Assembly: GCF_004337985.1 (NCBI RefSeq)
Contig: NC_043743.1
Location: 1,941,882-2,005,881 of the forward strand
DNA: 64,000 bases
Origin: Pyricularia pennisetigena
Lineage: Eukaryota > Ascomycota > Sordariomycetes > Magnaporthales > Pyriculariaceae
Direction of reading: 5' to 3'
Under the pieces are notes generated by a model. The model saw only the letters and a list, made by a program, of their open reading frames with translations. It made no database searches and had not been told where the DNA came from. Below, in pieces: positions 34,263-45,575 of the stretch. Within the stretch, counting starts at the first letter, position 1, and every line of letters begins with the position of its first letter. The position numbers and the translations under genes are program-made.

Positions 34263-34574
34263 ATGGCAGTTAAAAACCCATTACGTTATTTAACGGGTAT
34301 TAAATCCTTATTTATTTATTACGAAAATAAAGTATTTAAAACCGAATTACCACCCAATTTATTAATAAGGGGTGATAAACGCCTAAAATTACTGGGTTTT
34401 AATAATAGCGATTTTACCGGGGCTAAAAAAGATTTAAAATCCATTTACGGATATTTATATACCCTATTTGGGGGCCTTATAACGTGGAAATGCAAAAAGG
34501 TAAATATTATAGCTTTAAATATTCCAAAAACCAAAACTAATACTTTAGCGGAAGCCCTGCGTAAAATACAATAG
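34263..34574 (+). pseudogene. Copia-B RNase H
   Basis: 103 codons: LRYLTGIKSLFIYYE (family LRYLxGTxxxGLxY), then SDFTGAKKDLKSIYGYLYTL (family DADWAGDxxDRKSTSGY), then WKCKKVNIIALN (family WxSKKQxxVALSS) and NTLAEALRKIQ (family STxEAEYxAL). The order and spacing are complete, but the second Asp of DADW is replaced. The 3' end of the element (34575-35405) holds further damaged sequence and a G-run-rich tail (GGGGGTT repeats at about 35190-35290) before the LTR. Confidence 0.75.
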
Positions 34575-35405
34575 TTTAAAAATTTATTTATAAAAATTGG
34601 ATTACTTATAAAAAGCCCTATTGCAATATTTGGAAATAATACAGGTTTTATAATTAACGTATATAACCCTATATACTATTAACGTATTAAATATACGTTA
34701 TTAAAATTTTATTACGTACGGGAATTAGTTATAAAAGGATTAATAATTTTAAAATACCTGGAATCCAAACAAATACCCGCTAATAACCTAATAAAACCCT
34801 TAACGTTTCCAACTTATAAAATTTTTTTAAAATTTATAAAATTTAAACCCCTAAAAATTTAGTTTTCACCTATTGAATTTTAGGGTATTTAATTAGTTCG
34901 TTAATTAATTACCCATTACATTTCCTTTATTTGCAAATATTGGATTTTTATTTGCCTAATACCGACCGTATTACCCGAATCTACCCTGCACAGGTTAATT
35001 AATAAGCAATTTATACCGACTTTATACCAAAAGTTGAATTAAAATTGAAAAAGCTCGTGTTTTGGGCGATTTACGTATTCGAAATACCTTATATAATATG
35101 TTTAATTTGGACTGTTACCAACGAGCAACCAAATTAATTACCTGGTTTAATAGTTAATTCCGTGGGCCAATATTATGCAAATCGGGGGTTCGAATCCGGG
35201 GGTTAATATAATTTTGGGGGTTTTTTCCAATTCGGGGGTTCGTCCATTTCGAAGGTTACAAGTCGGTACAAAGGGCTTAATTATCCAGGGGGTTTATATC
35301 GGGAATTCGAATTGGGTTAGGATATAAGGGGGATTTTTTTTTAGGATTTTATTTTTATATACTTTTTTTTTCCGACTTTATATAAATAGTAGCAAAAAAA
35401 GGGGT

Positions 35406-35966
35406 TGTTAATTATATACGTTATTTAGCATGTAATGGGTCCACTTTTATTTGTATATAAACCTCAATAAATAGTGCCGAAATGGGGCTGTTAGGGCTGT
35501 CGGATTTTCTGTTATCTTTTGTGTATATGGTGCAGGAGTTGCGATTTAAAATTAGCGAATGGGGTTTTACCCTGTACCGGGTTTTATACCAACCCTGCAT
35601 TTACGAATCAGCTACCCTGTATTAAGTTGAAATTTTCACCAAATCAGCAAATTAGTGCGAGCCCAAACATGGTTTGTATGGAAATAAAGGTGTTTTTTCA
35701 ATAACGTATACAAAATGATTTTTCGGAAAATCGTGTGCGGCACCGGAACGCTTTCTGGCGTGCGGACCCCCACTTCGATTTCGGAGAATATGTAACGGAG
35801 ACAAAGCAAAATCTCCCCCACCAATGAATTAAATCTATTAATCCAAAAATTAGTGAACAACATAGTGTATTTGAACCCTGTAATAACAGGTTTTTACAAC
35901 GCAATTAGCACCACGCCGCACTTAGGCTAATGCCTAACCCCCTGTTAGTAACCCATATTGTTAACA
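35406..35966 (+). repeat. Copia-B 3' LTR
   Basis: Starts TGTTAATTATATACGTTATT and ends CCCATATTGTTAACA. It differs from the 5' LTR mainly at C/T and G/A positions. The frames 35519-35704, 35636-35863 and 35698-35904 fall inside it and are shadows. Confidence 0.9.
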
Positions 35967-37553
35967 TTGATATAAAGATAATTTGTGGTATTTTACCGTT
36001 TATAGCGGGTATATACACAATATTCGCATTATAATGGTAAAAAGAAATGGTGTACCCATAGCATGCAATTAAATATTCGAATAAAAAAGTAAATAAAAAT
36101 TATAAAAATATATAATCTTTTGCGTTAAATTTATTGGAGTTTATTAATTAATTAAATACCGGTCGCGTCTTTACAGCCTCTGTATTTGGAAAGATGTTAA
36201 AATATTGAGTAAAATCTGAAGTTTTTCATTATATTTAATTTTTATTTGAAGTAATGGTAAATAACAATAATTTTGATTAAAATTACAATATTTTTAATTT
36301 AGCAAACTTAATACTGCCAAATGCATGCAATTATCGATTAAAACAAAAGTTTTATTTATATTTTTATATTAATTAACAATTTGTTAAACAATTAAGTAAT
36401 TTATGCATTCTTTTATCAGTTTATTAAAACATTTGATTTAGCTTTTTTTTAAGAATTTTATTTAACTAAATAAAGCAAAAAATACAAAAATAACACAAAT
36501 TTAGCATTTTTGTATATAAAAAAATCAAAAGGGCCGGTATTATAGATCGAATTTTACGTTAACGTTTATTTTTATACGTAATCCGCTTTTTCAAATTCTG
36601 GTCATATTAATGTCAAAATTGGTACAAATGTAAAAGCATTTCGATTGTAAAATATATATAAGATTAAATATACTTTACCTATCCGCATATTTAACGGTTA
36701 ATATAGTCGGATATATGCACCAAAATGGAGCATTATATTAAATATGTATATACCACTCCCTCCGTGCAAAAACTACAAGATTTGGGCGCAAAACAAATAT
36801 AATATAAAATTCATCAAATAAAGCAAAAAGATTCATAAAATAGATATTTAGCATTTTCTATTAAACAGCTTTTAAAGCCGATATTATAAATAGGATTGGA
36901 TTTGGACGTTTGTTTATATACGTAATCGAATTTTTAAAGTCTTGGTTTTATTATCGTTAAAATTGGTAAAAATATAAACGAATTTCCATTATAAATTATA
37001 TATAAAAAATATATATATTTTATTTATCCGCTTATTTAATTGTTTATATATTATAAAATATGCACCAAAACTTATGATAACGATAAATATATATATACCA
37101 CCCTCCACGTGCAAAAATTATCAAATGTGGTTAAAAACTAAAAATAATATTAAAAAAAACCAAAATCGAAAAAAAAATCGAAAAAACAATACCGCTATAA
37201 ACGGATTAAAGGCAGGTGGTATCCAATTCGGCCATTATAATAAATAAAAAAATAAATTAAATCGCTGTTAATAGCGGTATTAAACGCTATTTTTAACGAT
37301 ATTTTCTTTTTTCATATTTTGCGTGGTTGTGGAATAACAAAGGAGTGTCGGTCGAAAAAAGGCCAAAAATACCGCCATAAACGGCGAAAATCGACAAATT
37401 GTCCTTAAACCTAAACCAAAGCGTTTTTTTGGATAAACCCACAGGTACATTGCAAAACCGCAATTAAACTACGAAGTGGAGCGAAGTGGATCAATTGTGG
37501 AGCTCTGGGCTTCAGGGATGAGCCCTGAGACTATATTAAGACTAGGCTAAATT

Positions 37554-38096
37554 AACAATAGAGTGATTAATGACGTGCAATGCCGCACAGGCCAATTGCA
37601 CGTAATTCACCCGCCCAATTGCGAAGTATAAGACGGAAGGACGTTCAGAAATTCACCTCTAGACAGTTTTATAGAACACACAATCAATATATATCTTTAT
37701 ACTCGTATAACAACGTTCTGTTGATCGATCGACATTACGAAAAGCCTACCAACACTCTGTGTTTATTATAGAGAATGGGCAATCCACTTTGCAAAAGATC
37801 AGTGACTAATGTTATGCAACTTGGATTGTGGCTTTGTTCTCTGGGCTAAAAATAGTGCATAAATAGCAACACCACAAAAGGCAAAAGGCAAAAATGCTAC
37901 GATGTTAGTGCTAGCCAAAACTTATGAAAAGAAGGGCTTTTCCACGATGCCCTCTCCTGAGCCGACCGTCAACCATCACCTTTGCTTACACACTGTCGCC
38001 TCAGTAACAACAGAAAAGCATTCATTCATTTGGCATAGTTTTTTTATATCCATTCAGCAAAACACCACCCGATCCTCCTTTTATTAACTTAAAAAC
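37554..38096. promoter_or_regulatory. Host-like, un-RIPped region upstream of secreted protein gene 2
   Basis: Base composition changes sharply here: balanced, no RIP-type T/A bias and no similarity to the repeats. It is bounded on the left by the E3/E4 termini (37533-37553) and on the right by the start codon at 38097. A TATA-like GCATAAATAG lies at 37858-37867, about 230 bp upstream, and a pyrimidine-rich/ACC-rich leader at about 38040-38080. Two short frames (37580-37771 and 37902-38087) have no recognisable features. Confidence 0.5.
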
Positions 38097-38483
38097 ATGA
38101 AGCTGTCAACCGTCCTTTCCACCTTTGCGCTGGCCAACGTCAGCGCCGCCGCGGCGGTCGACCTTAACATGGGCCAGGAGGAGTCCCCCATCGTCGCCAG
38201 GTCCCCGGCCAGGACATCCTCCCGCCGGCGCGCAAAGGGAGGGTCATGGGGCCAGTTCCCCGCGCCTCGCGTTATCTCGGATGACGATGATGAACAAAAG
38301 TTGTTTGAAATTTGCATGGAGAGCTGCAGGCGAAACCGGCTTCAAGAAGGCAAAATCAAAAATCTCATTGAAATTGACAAAGCGTGTGAAAAAGAGACTT
38401 GCCTCCCAAGTTTGGAGGGAGCGAAGAAGGCCGGAAAGCTATCGGAAATGATGGGTAGAAAAGCGCAAAAGACTTCGTCTTAG
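38097..38483 (+). CDS. Small secreted cysteine-containing protein 2 (effector-like)
   Basis: 128-residue predicted secreted protein. A signal peptide is clear: MKLSTVLSTFALANVSAAAA, with likely cleavage near residues 19-21. The mature N-terminus is low-complexity and basic, with SSRRRAKGG at 41-49 that could be a Kex2-type processing site. An acidic run DDDDE follows at 62-66, then cysteines at 73, 77, 97 and 102 (C-x3-C-x19-C-x4-C), close to the pattern of protein 1, and a Lys-rich tail. The start context AAAACATGAAG is good for a fungal gene. GC content is far higher than the flanks and the frame has no RIP damage, so it is probably under selection or recent. Element A E12 begins 19 bp after the stop. 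The overlapping frames 38084-38317 (-) and 38125-38451 (+) are shadows. No family recognised; an effector role is inference. Confidence 0.75.
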   Translation: MKLSTVLSTFALANVSAAAAVDLNMGQEESPIVARSPARTSSRRRAKGGSWGQFPAPRVISDDDDEQKLFEICMESCRRNRLQEGKIKNLIEIDKACEKETCLPSLEGAKKAGKLSEMMGRKAQKTSS

Positions 38484-38502
38484 TGCTTTTGTTGTATTTT
38501 AT

Positions 38503-38745
38503 TAGTTTCAGGGCTAATCCCTGATGCCCAGAGCTCCAAAATTAATCCACTTCGCTCGCTTCGCTCCACTTCGAGGCCCAATTAGTGTTTTGCAATATAC
38601 CTTTAGGTCCAGGCAAAAGACGTTTTGGTTGAGGTTTAAGGACAATTTGTCGATTTTCGCCGTTTATACCGGTATTTTCGGCATTTTGGCGATATATATT
38701 GCCACATTATTCCACAATTACGCAAAATATTAAATAAAAAAACTT
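38503..38745 (-). mobile_element. Element A copy E12, right end only
   Basis: Inverted right terminus TAGTTTCAGGGCTAATCCCT at 38503, then the family's right subterminal block (CCACTTCGCTCGCTTCGCTC, GACAATTTGTCGATTTTCGC). It is cut near 38745 by a fragment of the helicase-linked family. The frame 38524-38733 is element sequence. The presumed target duplication arm is GTATTTTAT (38494-38502). Confidence 0.8.
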
Positions 38746-39087
38746 CATTAGAAATAGGAATTAGTAGGCCTTTTGCATAAATTTACAATTTTTTTATATA
38801 CTGTATCCCAATTAAAAATTGGATATGGCCCGCCTTTTATCCGTTTATAATCGTAACCTAGTGTTAACCTGTAAATACCGTCCGTACCTATTTCCTTTTT
38901 CATTAATAATATTTGTAATCCGCTGAAATTTATATATGAATTTTGTTATAAATAACGCGAAACCATAAATTTTACAGTCCGTATAAAATATATATTATAT
39001 AATATATTATATATCCACCCATGAAAAAACACTTTTATTCCCGCAAAACTGTATATACTCGTACTAAATTATATATATATATATAAT
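38746..39087 (-). pseudogene. Fragment related to the gene at the right edge of the window
   Basis: On the minus strand this translates as FHGWIYNILYNIYFIRTVKF, then LLMKKEIGTDGIYRLTLGYD and YKRIKGGPYPIFNWDT. The first part corresponds to plus-strand sequence at 63855-64000 (FFNGWMYSVLYNIYFIRIVK). It is therefore a second, partial copy of the family at the end of the window and shows that this block is repeated in the genome. It is bounded by E12 and a Copia-B LTR. Function not recognised. Confidence 0.65.
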
Positions 39088-39642
39088 AGTTAGCAAGATG
39101 GGTTGCTAATAGGGGCTTAGGCACTAGCTTAGGTGCGGCGTGGTGCTAGTTGCGCTGTAAGGCCTATAATTACAGGGTTTAAACGCACTAAATACATTAA
39201 AATGGTACAATAGTTTTGGGATTCATAAGTTAAATTAATTGGTGGGTGAAACTTTGCCTTACTTCCCTTATATACCCTCCGATATCTAAATTGGGCTCCG
39301 TACCCCTAAAAACGTTCCGGTACCGCACATGATTTTCCGAAAAATTATTTTAAATGGGTTTTTCAAAAAACACCTCTATTGCTGTACAAACCATTTCTCG
39401 GTTCGCATTTAATTGCTAATTTGGTGAAAATTTTAACCCGATATTGGGTAATTAATTCATAGGTAAAGGGTGGGTGTTAAACCCGGTAGAGGGTAAACCC
39501 TATTCGTGGACCGTTAAGTCGCAACTCCTATAATATAAAACAAAACGGATAATCCTATAACCCCATTTCGGCACTGTTTATTACGGCTTATATATAAGTA
39601 AAAGGGGACCCATTATATGCTAAATAACGTATATAATTAACA
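39088..39642 (-). repeat. Copia-B 3' LTR, inverted
   Basis: Matches the LTR consensus over 555 bp, from AGTTAGCAAGATGGGTTGC to ATAACGTATATAATTAACA. Internal sequence lies on the higher-coordinate side, so this is the 3' LTR of a minus-strand copy. Confidence 0.8.
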
Positions 39643-39850
39643 CTTTATTTGCTATTATTTATATAAAATCGGGGAAGAAAAGTATATCAAAGTAAAACCT
39701 TTGAAAAAGTTCCCTTTTATGTCCTAACCCGATTCGGGACCCCGATATAAACCCCCTGGATAATTAAGCCTTTTTTACCAATTTATAACCCCCTGAACTG
39801 GACAAACTCTCGACTTGGAAGAAACCCCCAGAATTATAATAACCTGTTAT
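39643..39850 (-). mobile_element. Copia-B internal 3' end, inverted
   Basis: The reverse complement matches 35215-35400 of the full copy (CCAGGGGGTTTATATCGGG, GGGTTAGGACATAA). The element is cut after about 200 bp. Confidence 0.7.
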
Positions 39851-40505
39851 AGGGTAGGCCAACGGCCTTAGGACCGTTAAATATCTTTATTGGTGTTATT
39901 ACTAACGCTAAAGGGAAAAGGAAGGAAAGGTGTATGTCCGGGTCGTGGTAATATCTTTCCCTTTTATATATTATCCCTAACCCGCTCCTATATTTTAGTA
40001 TATAATACGTACCTTACACACGAATCCATCATATAACCCGTATTCGCCCGTCCCCCACTAGGTATAGTCCCAATTTGGAAATATAAAAATAATATAATAA
40101 ACGCGTACCTTTTTGCTAATTCCCGTCCCGTTATCGTCTCGGTTCCAATATAATATACTTTGGGCATCGGTATTTATTTTAACCCACCCGTCCATTATTT
40201 TGGGCGGTGTAAATCCGTGGTCAGGTTTTGCCCGTTTGTTTTTAGGTAGGGTTATATTGCGATTTTTCCGTCGAACCGTTCGCCCGCGGGCGTTTATTAT
40301 GGTTCATTTTTTTTACTTTAAACGGTATAAATCCGTGGTCGGGTTTTGTTTTTTTTGTTTTTGGCCGCGGTTATGTTGCGGAATTTGTATTTTGTTTTTC
40401 ATTTACGGGCGGTTATCGGGGTTTATTTTCTTTTTATTTTGGGCTGTATAAATCCGTAACCGAATTTGATTTTCCCGTTTTTAATTATAATTATATTATA
40501 ATTTT
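39851..40505. repeat. Unclassified AT-rich spacer with a ~120-bp tandem repeat
   Basis: 39851-40100 shows no recognisable feature. From about 40200 a unit starting TAAATCCGTGGTCAGGTTTT recurs at 40210, 40327 and 40449 (periods 117 and 122 bp). Each unit contains CCCG/GGGC-type GC blocks in an otherwise AT-rich background. The open frame 40113-40451 is a translation of this repeat with no domain and is not called as a gene. Confidence 0.5.
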
Positions 40506-41705
40506 TGTGAAGAGGTTACGAGATAGAATAAGCTTAATCTTGAACGCGGGGAAAAGTGGATCACGTACAAGGCTGATGGAACGTTGAAATGGCAGATAAC
40601 CGTCTGCTAGCGGGTAATAGAGATAATATATTGTTGCACAATCGACTCGTTGAATCGTTGAATCGATGAAGGTATGAAGGTGATAAATCTAAGGCTAAGT
40701 TGTGAATTACGTGTTCGTATCCGTTGGTGCAGATCTTCGATCCGGATGTCCGGAATGCGGGGTCACGTCACATGATTTGGCCTTATTCATATGACTGACC
40801 TGCCGACCTATTGAGCCTAACGGCCCATTGAACCTAACGGCCTATTATACTTATGCATGCACAGAAAATCTGCGACCACAACGGGATTCGAACCCACGCA
40901 CTTCAACAACGTATATATGATATAGATTATGGTACGTACATTATACGATTAAGCTAGATTATATATGACGTATTTGTTTTGTGGTGAAAACTATGAACAA
41001 AGACGTAATATATAAAGCTTTGTGTGTATAAACGCGTATACGTTTTATTTATTATTTATTTATTTATTCGATGCAGGGTGAATAATAAAATTAACCCGTG
41101 CTGGCCGTTATAAAATAATGCAGGGTAGCTAATATAGTTAGCCCTGCGCTAACCATATTCACATACCCCCGTAATTTATTTATTATATAAAATAATAAAC
41201 AAATTATCAAGTGGATACGTTTTATTTATTTATGGTTATTTTCTGCACCGTTATTGACATTTGCACAGGATAATAAATCCTTATGCAAAGGTCCGGGTAC
41301 TGATTTCGTTTAAAAATCAGCTATATTTAATTTAGTTGGTATATATTTCATCTCAACTAAATTATTATTTATAGCTTCGCGGCTAAAATGATATATTATA
41401 TCGATATGCTTAGATCTTTTATAAAATTCCGGGTTTTCCGCGAGCTTTATCGTAAACGTACTATCCACTAAAATTAAAGGGGTTTTAATGCTAAAACCCA
41501 ATTTTAAATTATTATTTATATAATTTAGCATATTATTTAAATATATGGCTACTTTAACGGCGTCCCGTAAAACCATATACTTAGCTTTAATCGACGATAA
41601 AGCTACCGTTTTCTAAAGTTGAAAAGTCCAACTTATTATATTGTTATCGTTATTTATATTATAATTGTTGGACAGGCCAAATATATATCCAATAGTGGAA
41701 TGTTT

Positions 41706-43433
41706 TTAATTTAGGTCGTTAGCCCAATCAAAGTCTGTATATCCCTTAATAAATAATATATTATCGTTATTTTGGCTTTTATCCTGCAGGTTTATATTAT
41801 TTGTATTATTTATTAACTTTTCGTTGACGTTATTTTTATTGGATCCGTTATTGTTAACGTTATATTGGGATATATTATTAACGTTATATTGTAGGCCAAA
41901 AGTGGGATTTTTTAGCAGATATTTGAAAACATTTTCAAAAATTTTGAAATGTTCAGCCCCAGGATTAGCCATAAACCTGGCGGCTAAGCACGTGCAATAT
42001 ATTATATTTGGGCGGCTTTTTATTATTAAATATCGTAATAAGCCTACTTTTTGTTGGAAATTTTTAATTTCCTCTTTTGTAGCTTTATGTTTATTTATAT
42101 CGAATTTTAAACCTGGTACCCCCGGAATGGTAGAAGGTTTTTCGTTATTTATAATATTGAATTTATTCAATATTTTATTGGTATAATCTTCCTGGCTAAT
42201 AAAAGCGGTTTTATTGTTTTTATTTATAGTTATCCTGTTACCCAAAAAATTGGATACAGGTCCCATACATTCTATTTTTATATATTTGGATAATTTTTTA
42301 TAAAAAATATCCAATAACGATAAATAAGTATTAAATGCCAAAATATCGTCGACGTGGTAAACCATAATAATGCCAAAAAATTGGATATTATTATCTTGGT
42401 TTATATATACGCCTTCGTCGTATGGGAAAACAGTAAAACCTAAATTTATTAGCGTTTTGGTAAGGTATTTATACCAAAGTTTAGGCGCTTGTTTTAGACA
42501 ATACAGGGTTTTATTTAATTTACCCACTTTATTTATATACTTTTTATATGTATATAGCCCTATAGGTAAATTTATATATATTTCGGTATCGATATTTGCG
42601 TGTAAAAACGCGTTTTTAACGTCATATTGAATAACGTACCACCCTTTATGTAATGCTAGCATTATAAGTATATGCCAGGTTTTTGTTTTACAAATTGTAG
42701 AAAAGGTATCCAGGTAATTAACACCCATAATTTGGTGGAATCCCTGTACTACCCATTTGGCTTTATAACGATACCGTTTATTAATATCCGTAATAAAACG
42801 AATATTATTTATATTATTTAAGGGTTTTTTCTTAGAAACCCAGCGCCCAATTATAGCTATTTTATTTGGAGGTAAATCCGTTATAGTAAAGGTATTGGAT
42901 TCTGTTAAGCTATTATTTTCGTTTTTGCAAACCTGCAGCCAATTTTCCCAATCTTGGCTTTCCATGGCTTGTTTATAGGTATTCGGTTCTATTAACGAAT
43001 CTGTTATTAATACGTAATTATTTTCGTTAAAATTAAATTTTAACGATTTATTGATATTACGTATCGTAAATAGAACGTTATTATATATTTTATATTCTGC
43101 AGAATTTTTTGGGGGTTTATTTTTTATGTTTATTTTTATAGACGAATTGTTAGCTGCTTGGGGATTATTGTTATTGGTAACAACGTTGTTTTTATCAGTA
43201 TTATTAACGTTATTCGCGTTATTAACGTTATTAATGTTATTTTTATCAACGTTATTATTTTTATTTATATTTGTATTATTTACTGGATTTACCTCGAAAT
43301 CTGGTAAAGAGAATTCGACCTCGTTTATGTTATTATTATTTATATTGGTATTTTCGATTATATGTGGATAAAATTTATCCGTTATAAAGGTAATATAACT
43401 AACCAGGAGACATTTCCTATTATATGGGTCCAA
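41706..43433 (-). pseudogene. Copia-A pol, RT part (copy 2)
   Basis: 575 codons (the nominal start is TTG within MDPYNRKC; the true frame comes from upstream). An Asn-rich linker (NNINNVNNANNVNN), then the full RT: KPLNNINNIRFITDINKRY, YKAKWVVQGFHQ, QYDVKNAFLHANIDTEIYI, LNKTLYCLKQAPKLWYKYL, VYHVDDILAF, SRPNIIYCTCLAARFMANP, ending at the RNase H start GYTDFDWANDLN. The RT palm motifs are all visible, including the catalytic YDVKNAFL Asp and HVDD. It is joined to the integrase part only through a damaged stretch at 43434-43691, where W in the corresponding motif is lost. Confidence 0.9.
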
Positions 43434-43691
43434 TATATTATATATTTTTATATTAGGTGTAAAACCTACTAAAATACCAATTTTATTTCGAGGTTAAAGC
43501 TTATATTAATCATGGTTATCGTTATAGTAAATAATACATCCCCAAGGTTGTATATAGTTATTTACGTGAATTGCATTATTATTTATATTATTTTCACTTA
43601 TATTGTGAAATATATTAGTTGGCGTTTGTATATTTAAAGCCGTATGTGGGGTATTATTATATAGGTATACAGCGGTTAATAAAGCCTCACC

Positions 43692-44909
43692 CTATAAATA
43701 GTTAGGTGCTTTGCTATTAAATAGCATAGCCTTGACCTTATTAAATAGGGTTAAATTTATACGTTTTATTAACCCATTTCGTTCTTTTGTATATATAGGC
43801 GTAAAATGGTGTATAATACCGTTATTCTGTAACGCAATTTTAAATTGGTTACTTATATATTCGCCTCCATTATCGGTAAAAAACTCTTTTATTGTTTTTT
43901 TACCATTTATATTAACGGTATTATTATCCATTTGTTTTTTATATATATTGAATGCCTTTAAGGTATTAACCTTTGTTTTTAATAATGCAACACGTAAATA
44001 ACGTGATTTTTTATCCAAAAACGTTATGTAATATTTATAATAATTATACGTGGGTGGATTTATGGGTCCACCTAAATCGGAATGGATTCTGTCTAATATA
44101 TTATAATTTATAATATTTGCAGAAGTCCTGTTTATTTTCCGATTGGATTTTGCAGCTAAGCAAATCTCACACGTATATTTATTATAATTATATATATCGT
44201 TTTTGGATATTTTTATTTTATTTGTTTTTATTAATTGCAATAGGGGTATTAACCCTATATGCCCATATTTAACGTGTAATTTATATATTGTATTGGAAAA
44301 AATATCGTTATTATTCGACTTTTCTTCCGCATGTAATATACAATTATTTTCCACAATTTGGGTAGGTAGAATATATAGCCCATTATTTTTATAACCTTCT
44401 GTTATTTTATGTTTATGTTTTTTATGTATCACTATTACTTTATTGTTTATAAAGGTTATAATATAATTATGTAATTGTGCAACAGAAAGTATATTAAACC
44501 CAAATTCTGGTATATAATACACGTTATTTATGGTTTCTGTTATACCTGTATTATTGAATTTGACTTTTATAGTTCCCATTTTATTTATATTTAAGTGGGA
44601 AGCATTACCCCATTTAACAGTCGTATCTATATCTTTAACGTCTGTTAAATATTGTATATTGCAACATATATGAATTGTTGCTGCACTGTTTATAATAAAA
44701 TTGGAGGATTTTATAGTAGAGTGCAATACAATATGTGGATTAAAGTCAGAATAAATTAAATTTGGAACAAACGTTGTAAAACAATAATGTCCCAAATTCA
44801 AATAATCAGCTTTATTCCCGTTATTGGGGTAATTATTATTATAATTATTAATGGGTAAAGAATTTACCTTATTATTAACCTTATTAAAGGTCAAAAGTTC
44901 ATTCAACAA
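43692..44909 (-). pseudogene. Copia-A pol, protease and integrase part (copy 2)
   Basis: 405 codons: protease with FIINSAATIH (active-site Asp read as Asn, D-S-A to N-S-A), FGFNILSVAQLHN, a pre-integrase YTCEICLAAKSN zinc half-site, then the integrase core IHSDLGGP, LRVALLKTK, FTDNGGEYISNQF and YTKERNGLIKR, ending SKAPNYL at a stop. The protease change suggests this copy cannot process its own polyprotein. The Asp-Asp-Glu catalytic set of the integrase appears intact. Confidence 0.9.
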
Positions 44910-45086
44910 TACGGTATGATGTTTATTAATATTATCCTCACCACGATATTTATCTAAAATATTGGCAAAAAGTAAATCTACCGTATATTTATCTGAATTA
45001 TGCCGTAGCTTTTGAATAATATTCTGTGCAAAAGAGGTCCAATTTTGATTTAAAATATTTAATATCCAGGTTATAATAACCTTATT

Positions 45087-45575
45087 TTAAGTAATTAAAC
45101 CTTTAAATTTCAAAACGGAATATAACTCTTTTATTTTATTCAAATAAACCTCGATATTATTAAACGATTTTGGTATAGCCGAATAAAACTCCTTTAATAA
45201 AAGGAAATCCGAAGTATAGCCTTTAAGATTATATATATTTTTTAATTTATTCCAGGCTTCGTACGCAAAAATGCATTCTTTTATATATAAAAGAGGTTTA
45301 TTATCGCACAGTGATTTTATAAAGGCTAAAGCCAGCGTATTTTTGTTTGTATAATCCAGAGGTTTAAGGGTATTAGTACCATTTTGGATACCATTGGGGA
45401 TACCAGTGGGTTCCATGTTATTATTAACGTCGAGGTTAATAATAATTCCCTCCTTTTGCTCCAGGGTACATGCGAGTCCCTTTACTTCCAAGGCCGCTTG
45501 AGCACGAATAACCCAAATGACGTAATTCTCGGTGCCCTTAAGGGTTACCATTGGGATTTTGTCGAAGGTAGCCAT
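45087..45575 (-). pseudogene. Copia-A gag (copy 2)
   Basis: 162 codons from ATG (MATFDKIPMVTLKGTENYVI) to the same TAA seen in copy 1. After the TAA the frame stays open (NKVIITWILNILNQNW) into the gag C-terminus and pol. This ATG is preferred because the 5' leader to the LTR (45576-45952) lies immediately upstream. The frame at 45659-46042 in that leader spans the LTR border, recurs at 50219-50602, and has no recognisable domain. Confidence 0.85.

Larger units (their letters stand above)
28233..35966 (+). mobile_element. Copia-B, complete LTR retrotransposon (7,734 bp)
   Basis: LTRs at 28233-28793 and 35406-35966 are 561 bp each with TGTTAA..TTAACA ends. The 5-bp target duplication is TTAAT (28228-28232) against TTGAT (35967-35971). 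The internal order is leader, gag, protease, integrase, RT, RNase H, which marks it as Ty1/copia. Every domain is broken by stops of the RIP type, so it is dead. It is inserted in element A copy E3. Confidence 0.9.
27978..37533 (+). mobile_element. Element A copy E3, complete but split by Copia-B
   Basis: Left terminus TAATCTCAATGCTTAGACTA at 27978; right terminus GATGAGCCCTGAGACTA ends at 37533. Removing Copia-B (28233-35966) and a 5-bp repeat leaves about 1,817 bp. It sits in the terminus of E4. The target duplication is CATTAAAAC (27969-27977) against TATTAAGAC (37534-37542), differing only by transitions. Confidence 0.9.
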
